Under the pieces are notes generated by a model. The model saw only the letters and a program-made list of their open reading frames with translations. It was not told the origin of the DNA and did not search any database. The translations under genes were made by a program, and so were the position numbers. From NCBI GenBank assembly GCA_023415605.1, contig JAEZKB010000086.1:1-18595 (forward strand): 18,595 nucleotides of DNA. The letters run 5' to 3'. The DNA comes from Pseudomonadota bacterium (GTDB lineage: Bacteria > Pseudomonadota > Alphaproteobacteria > Rhizobiales > Devosiaceae). Numbering within the stretch: the stretch's first letter is position 1; each line of letters starts with the position of its first letter. This document shows positions 14,663 through 18,595 of the stretch, piece after piece.

Positions 14663-16069
14663 TCACGTCAAAGCATTTCTGGCTTCGATCATCGCATTTT
14701 GTAGCAGAATCTGGGCACTCGCGGCGCTTGAGGTCTCGACATAAACCCTGAGTTCCGGGGCATTTCCGCTCAGCCGGAGGTGCAGGGAATTTCCATCCGC
14801 CAAGACGAATTTTGCCCCGTCCACCGTCTCCACCTGCGCGGTGCTACTGAGCAATTTCAGTGTATTAGGCGCCGCCACCAGCCCTTCGATCCACTGCGCC
14901 CCCCGCAATGTATCCACATCCGCGATGCGCCCGGTCGCCTTGGCTCGGGCCGGCAGCTTGCCGACCATCTCTGCCACCGTCGTTCCACTCTCCAGCGCAG
15001 CGCTAAGCACCGCTACTATCGGCAGAATTGCGTCCCGCGTGGGCAGCGCCGGCACCAGCCGATCGCGCCAGAAATGCACCCCTTCGGTCAGGAATCCGCC
15101 ATTCCCCTCGAAGCCTGCGACCGCCCCGCCCTCGCTCGCCAAGACGTTCATGGCCTCGATCACGAAGGGTGACCCGATTCGAGTCCGTGCCACGGTATCG
15201 AAATAGCCCGAGCCCTCGACCGCGGAGGTCGAACTCACCGGCGTCACCACCTTGCCATAGCCCAGCGTGTGCGCCGCGAGGATACCCAGACTGTCGCCCA
15301 GCACCTGACGTCCTTCGCCGTCGATCAGCAGCGGCCGGTCGCCGTCGCCGTCGGTCGATACGATGGCATCGAACCCGCCCGCGTCCAGCCATGCCTGGGC
15401 CATGCCCAGATAGCTCTCGTCCACCGCCTCCGTGTCCACCGCAATGAACGTCTCGCTCCGCCGCGTCACCGTGCATTCGGCACCCAGCGATTGCAGCACG
15501 TCCATCAACAGGTCGCGCCCCACGGCACTGTGCTGGTCGACACCGAGGCGCAGTCCAGCGAGCGCCCGCGAGCCGAAAAGACCGACAAAGCTCTCGACAT
15601 ATTCGCGGGCAACCTCGGCTACCAGTGGCGGTGGAGTCAGCGGCTGCGGCACCGGCAGTGATGCGCCGAGCAGCGCCTTGATCGGCGCCTCGTCGGCCTT
15701 GGCCAGTTCCCCGTCGGGCCGGTAGAACTTGATGCCATTGTGCTCGGGTGGATTATGGCTCGCCGTGATCATCAGCGCTGGCAGGCGCCGATTGAGCGCA
15801 TAGCGCGCCAGCGCCGGAGTCGGCACGGGGCCGGCATTGATCACCTTTAGGCCGCGGGCAGCGACCGCCTCGGCGCAATAAAGCGCGATGCCCGTACTGG
15901 ATGCGCGCAGGTCGAAGCCTATGCACACGGTCTCGAGCCGCTCGCCGCGATCCTCCAGCATGGCGAGGAAGGCGCCGACATAGGCGTAGCAGGTCTCGCG
16001 GTTAAGATCCTTGCCCAGGCCGCGCAGGCCGCTGGTGCCAAACTTCAGTTCCACTGCCGCATGCGACAT
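14663..16069 (-). CDS. Phosphomannomutase/phosphoglucomutase family enzyme
   Basis: A 468-aa alpha-D-phosphohexomutase, full length for the ManB/AlgC class, which interconverts mannose-6-P and mannose-1-P (or the glucose forms) for sugar-nucleotide supply. The N-terminus has FGTSGLRG (10-17). The phosphoserine loop is TASHNPPEHNGIKFY (102-116, S104). The Mg2+ loop is DGDGDR (240-245). The sugar-recognition loop is GFEGNGGF (319-326) rather than the common GExSGH. The phosphate-binding loop is RLSGNAPELR (432-441) rather than RPSGTEP. The last two variants point to a mannose-type subgroup, not GlmM. AAGGAG lies 8 nt before the ATG. It follows the AlgJ-like gene by 27 nt, so it likely supplies precursor for the same acetylated polysaccharide. 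No further genes of that polymer are in view. Confidence 0.88.
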   Translation of the reverse strand: MSHAAVELKFGTSGLRGLGKDLNRETCYAYVGAFLAMLEDRGERLETVCIGFDLRASSTGIALYCAEAVAARGLKVINAGPVPTPALARYALNRRLPALMITASHNPPEHNGIKFYRPDGELAKADEAPIKALLGASLPVPQPLTPPPLVAEVAREYVESFVGLFGSRALAGLRLGVDQHSAVGRDLLMDVLQSLGAECTVTRRSETFIAVDTEAVDESYLGMAQAWLDAGGFDAIVSTDGDGDRPLLIDGEGRQVLGDSLGILAAHTLGYGKVVTPVSSTSAVEGSGYFDTVARTRIGSPFVIEAMNVLASEGGAVAGFEGNGGFLTEGVHFWRDRLVPALPTRDAILPIVAVLSAALESGTTVAEMVGKLPARAKATGRIADVDTLRGAQWIEGLVAAPNTLKLLSSTAQVETVDGAKFVLADGNSLHLRLSGNAPELRVYVETSSAASAQILLQNAMIEARNALT

Positions 16070-16096
16070 GGTTGGCGTCTCCTTGATGTGATGGGG

Positions 16097-17209
16097 TCAG
16101 ACCGAGCTGGAGCTCGGCCCGTTGGTGTCGGTCTGGGCGTCGTCGTCGAAATAGCGGACCGGGATCTCCCAGATCACCGCCTTGACCTCGATCTCGCCCG
16201 CTTCGAGCGTGTCCATGAAGCTGCGCATCGGCACGAACGGCCCATGCCCCTCCTGCGCGTAGTTGACGATGTCGGCCCCAAGCGCCCCTTTGAGCTGTGA
16301 TTCGAAACTCCAGAGCTTGGCCGCGCTATAGCTGGTGCCGACCAGCGCGATGCCCGGCGCTCCGGCCTCGGCACTGTCCCCGAGGAAATCATCGACCGAG
16401 CCGCCGGCGGCGGTGGCCACCACTGGCGTCACCATCTCGTCGGTACCCGGCAGCAAGTTGCCGAACAGTCCAAGATCGATGAACCGCTTAAGGTCGCCGT
16501 CGTGATGGATCGGCGCGTCCGGCTTCAACTGAAACTCGGCGCTGGCGACCATGTCGCGGGCCGGGAAATCCTCAGCGAGAGCCGCCGCGACCACGCCGGC
16601 GCCATCGACGCTCCAATGCGTATCAGTGGGGAAGAATACCGGTTTGGCCTGGCTCGCGGCGCGCAGCGGCTCGCGAATGTCCGGCACCGTCGCGCCGATC
16701 TCGAGCAAGGCGGCGCGAATGCGCTCATACTTACCCTGATGCGCCGCCGGCCGGGGCCGCAGCAGGTGGTCAGCGTAGATGTCCGCCTTTTCCGGCAGCA
16801 GCGCGATCTGCAAGGCAATGCCACGCTGCCTGAGTTCTCGCGCGACCTCGCCCACATAGTTGAGATTGGCGAGAAGATTGTCGTTCGATTCCGGCGTCCA
16901 GTCATACTCTTCGGCGCTGAACAGCCAGCCGGCCTCGCCCACCACCACGCCCTTTCGTCCCTCGCCGAACAGCGAATAGGTAAGGGCGTTGAGCACCGCA
17001 CCCGAGGGCTTGCGGATCGGCAGCTCGTCTTCGTAGCTCGACTCGATCGTCGCGGTGATCTTGCCGTCGACGTAGTCGTTTGCCGGCAGCGGCTTGGTCA
17101 CCGCGTCGCGGAGTTCCGGAGTAACGAACACATAGCCGCTCATTCCTGCGCCGCCGGCGAGCAGTGCGATCATCACCGCGCCGTTGATCATTGCTGAGGC
17201 CTTTTGCAT
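16097..17209 (-). CDS. AlgJ/AlgX-like SGNH acetyltransferase-type protein
   Basis: A 370-aa exported protein. Residues 8-28 form a hydrophobic signal peptide or membrane anchor. The SGNH-like catalytic elements of the AlgJ/AlgX/DltD-like group are present: PTDTHWSVDGAG (194-205, D196 and H198) and the nucleophile loop VGTSYS (290-295, S293). A GWLF motif at about 94-97 and EGHGPFVPM at 320-328 also fit the family. It would work in the periplasm, passing acetyl groups delivered by the AlgI-type membrane protein to a polysaccharide. The start at 17209 is chosen because GAGGAG lies 7 nt upstream and overlaps the algI stop. A frame extension to 17440 lies entirely inside algI and is rejected. The acidic, Ser-rich C-terminus (about 354-370) is probably unstructured. 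Confidence 0.87.
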   Translation of the reverse strand: MQKASAMINGAVMIALLAGGAGMSGYVFVTPELRDAVTKPLPANDYVDGKITATIESSYEDELPIRKPSGAVLNALTYSLFGEGRKGVVVGEAGWLFSAEEYDWTPESNDNLLANLNYVGEVARELRQRGIALQIALLPEKADIYADHLLRPRPAAHQGKYERIRAALLEIGATVPDIREPLRAASQAKPVFFPTDTHWSVDGAGVVAAALAEDFPARDMVASAEFQLKPDAPIHHDGDLKRFIDLGLFGNLLPGTDEMVTPVVATAAGGSVDDFLGDSAEAGAPGIALVGTSYSAAKLWSFESQLKGALGADIVNYAQEGHGPFVPMRSFMDTLEAGEIEVKAVIWEIPVRYFDDDAQTDTNGPSSSSV

Positions 17210-17216
17210 CTGAGTT

Positions 17217-17222
17217 CTCCTC
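17217..17222 (-). promoter_or_regulatory. Shine-Dalgarno GAGGAG overlapping the algI stop
   Basis: Read on the - strand, TGAGGAG combines the algI stop codon with the ribosome-binding site of the AlgJ-like gene, 7 nt before its ATG. This indicates coupled translation and decides the start at 17209. Confidence 0.8.
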
Positions 17223-18595
17223 AGAACTGGAAGTAGAGGAAGGGTGAGTCGCTCTCGGCGACGAGCTTGCCGATAGCGAGAACAACGAAGACGCTCGCCG
17301 CCATCGAGAGGTAGGCAGCGCGCCGGCTGACCGCGTCGATGGCATTGCCGATCGTCGCCTTGGGGTCGAACCAAGGCTCGGCTGCGCAGACCGCCACGCC
17401 CAGTGCCACGCCAAACAGCGACAGCCCCGAGATCTGCCAAGCATAGAGATCACGGACCGCAAATCCCTGCAGCCCAACCATGCCTTCGTACATGTCGATG
17501 GCCGCGCCCATGTCATGCGCCCGGAACAGAACCCAGCCGACCGCGACGAAGAGCATCGTCATCGCCCAGGCCCAGAGCGGCCGCTGTTCGGTGCCCTTGA
17601 CGCCGAGCGCGCGCTCGATCGCCAGCAACCCGCCATGCCAGGCGCCCCAGACCACGAAGGTCCAGTTCGCCCCATGCCAGATGCCGCCCAGCAGCATGGT
17701 GAGAAAGAGGTTGAGATAGGTGCGGAAGGTACCCTTCCGGTTGCCGCCGAGCGGAATGTAGAGATAGTCGCGCAGCCACGCCGACAGGCTGATGTGCCAG
17801 CGGCGCCAGAACTCGGTGATCGAGCGCGAGATATAGGGGTAGTTGAAGTTCTCGGTGAACCGGAACCCCATCATCAGCCCCAGCCCGATGGCCATGCTCG
17901 AATAGCCCGAGAAGTCGAAATAGAGCTGGATCGCATAGGCGATGCACCCCAGCCACGATTCGAGGAAGGTCGGGTCCGGCGCCGAAAAGAACATGTCGGC
18001 GATCGGCGCCGCCGTGTCGGCGATCAGCACCTTGCGGGCGAGGCCCTGCATGAACCGCGTCGCGCCCTCGCCGAACTTTTCGAAGGTGTGCGTGCGGTTG
18101 GCGAACTGCTCCTCGAGGTCCTTGTAGCGCAGCACCGGGCCGGCCACGAGCTGCGGGAACAGCGCCTTGAACGCGGCGAAATCGATGAGGTTGTCGGCGT
18201 GCTTGGCGTCACCGCGATAGAGGTCGACCACATAGCTGATCGCCTGGAACACGAAGAACGACACGCCGATGGGCAGGATCACGTTCTCGAACAGCGGCGA
18301 CAGCTGCGCCCCACCGAGGAACGCGTCCGAAAAGCTCGAGGCGAAGAAGTTCATGTACTTGAAGTAGCCGAGCACCGCGAGGTTGCCGGCGATGGCAACG
18401 ATGAGCCAGCGCTTCGACTTTTCCTTGTCGGGCGCCGCGGCGACGATCCTCAGGCCCAGTACATAGTTCCACAGCGTCGTCGCGATCAGCAGCGCCAGGA
18501 AATCGAGCCGCCACCAGCCGTAGAACACATAGGATCCGACCACGATGGTGAGGTTCCGCCACTGCCGCGGCACCACGTAGTAGACGGCTAGGAAC
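17221..18595 (-). CDS. algI: AlgI-type MBOAT polysaccharide O-acetyltransferase, 5' end cut by window
   Basis: A multi-pass inner-membrane O-acyltransferase of the MBOAT family that moves acetyl groups across the membrane for polymer O-acetylation. The conserved segments are WRRWHISLSAWLRDYLYIPLGG (coded around 17750-17815) and the catalytic-His segment GGIWHGANWTFVVWG (around 17650-17695). The open frame runs to the window edge. The GTG at 18576 is not the true start: upstream codons read FLAVYY, followed by VVPRQWRNL, which matches the inside of the first helices of AlgI proteins, so roughly 20 N-terminal residues lie beyond the window. It is the first visible gene of a - strand operon with the AlgJ-like and phosphomannomutase genes. 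The polymer is unknown; alginate itself is not implied. Confidence 0.92.
   Translation of the reverse strand, partial: FLAVYYVVPRQWRNLTIVVGSYVFYGWWRLDFLALLIATTLWNYVLGLRIVAAAPDKEKSKRWLIVAIAGNLAVLGYFKYMNFFASSFSDAFLGGAQLSPLFENVILPIGVSFFVFQAISYVVDLYRGDAKHADNLIDFAAFKALFPQLVAGPVLRYKDLEEQFANRTHTFEKFGEGATRFMQGLARKVLIADTAAPIADMFFSAPDPTFLESWLGCIAYAIQLYFDFSGYSSMAIGLGLMMGFRFTENFNYPYISRSITEFWRRWHISLSAWLRDYLYIPLGGNRKGTFRTYLNLFLTMLLGGIWHGANWTFVVWGAWHGGLLAIERALGVKGTEQRPLWAWAMTMLFVAVGWVLFRAHDMGAAIDMYEGMVGLQGFAVRDLYAWQISGLSLFGVALGVAVCAAEPWFDPKATIGNAIDAVSRRAAYLSMAASVFVVLAIGKLVAESDSPFLYFQF

Noticed and set aside
17210..17440. N-terminal extension of the AlgJ-like protein
   Set aside because: It lies wholly inside algI, is not signal-like, and bypasses the good ribosome-binding site at 17217-17222.
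1..18595. CRISPR arrays, tRNA/rRNA genes, insertion sequences or prophage genes
   Set aside because: No regularly spaced direct repeats, no tRNA- or rRNA-like segments and no transposase or integrase coding sequence were seen by reading both strands.

Overview
This is a high-GC window whose codon usage, gene style and GC-rich palindromic intergenic repeat suggest an alphaproteobacterium, probably Hyphomicrobiales (Devosia-like). That placement is inference; there is no rRNA or other taxonomic marker here.

Layout. The left half and centre are all on the + strand: a DHA2-type MFS exporter (298-1761), a Cys-rich flavodoxin-fold oxidoreductase (1804-2898), then a long gene run from 3025 to 14212. 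That run holds an ammonia-lyase-fold protein without the MIO triad, a four-gene OsmF/YehZYXW-type ABC importer, a hydantoinase-like cyclic amidohydrolase, an M20 N-carbamoyl hydrolase, a DUF917/PF06032 protein and a urocanase paralogue. Many of these genes overlap by 1-4 nt. The right end is on the - strand: a small hypothetical gene, a phosphomannomutase, an AlgJ/AlgX-like SGNH protein and a 5'-truncated AlgI-type MBOAT O-acetyltransferase. Read in their own direction, the last three are ordered algI, algJ-like, phosphomannomutase, which looks like an exopolysaccharide O-acetylation module.

Main interpretation. The central run fits a complete uptake and five-step catabolic pathway for ergothioneine, the trimethylated 2-thiol-histidine betaine. 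Ergothionase would release trimethylamine to give thiourocanate. The urocanase paralogue would hydrate thiourocanate to the thiohydantoin propionate. The DUF917 protein would remove sulfur to give hydantoin-5-propionate. The cyclic amidohydrolase would open the ring to N-carbamoyl-glutamate, and the M20 enzyme would yield glutamate, CO2 and ammonia. The importer belongs to a betaine-binding family, which suits a trimethylammonium substrate. A classical hut operon is unlikely because the MIO triad is missing and hydantoinase/carbamoylase genes stand where hutI and hutG/hutF would be expected.

Regulation. No regulator is encoded in the window. A perfect 11-bp hairpin lies between the binding-protein and permease genes, and a palindromic repeat inside the run supplies the ribosome-binding site of the M20 gene.
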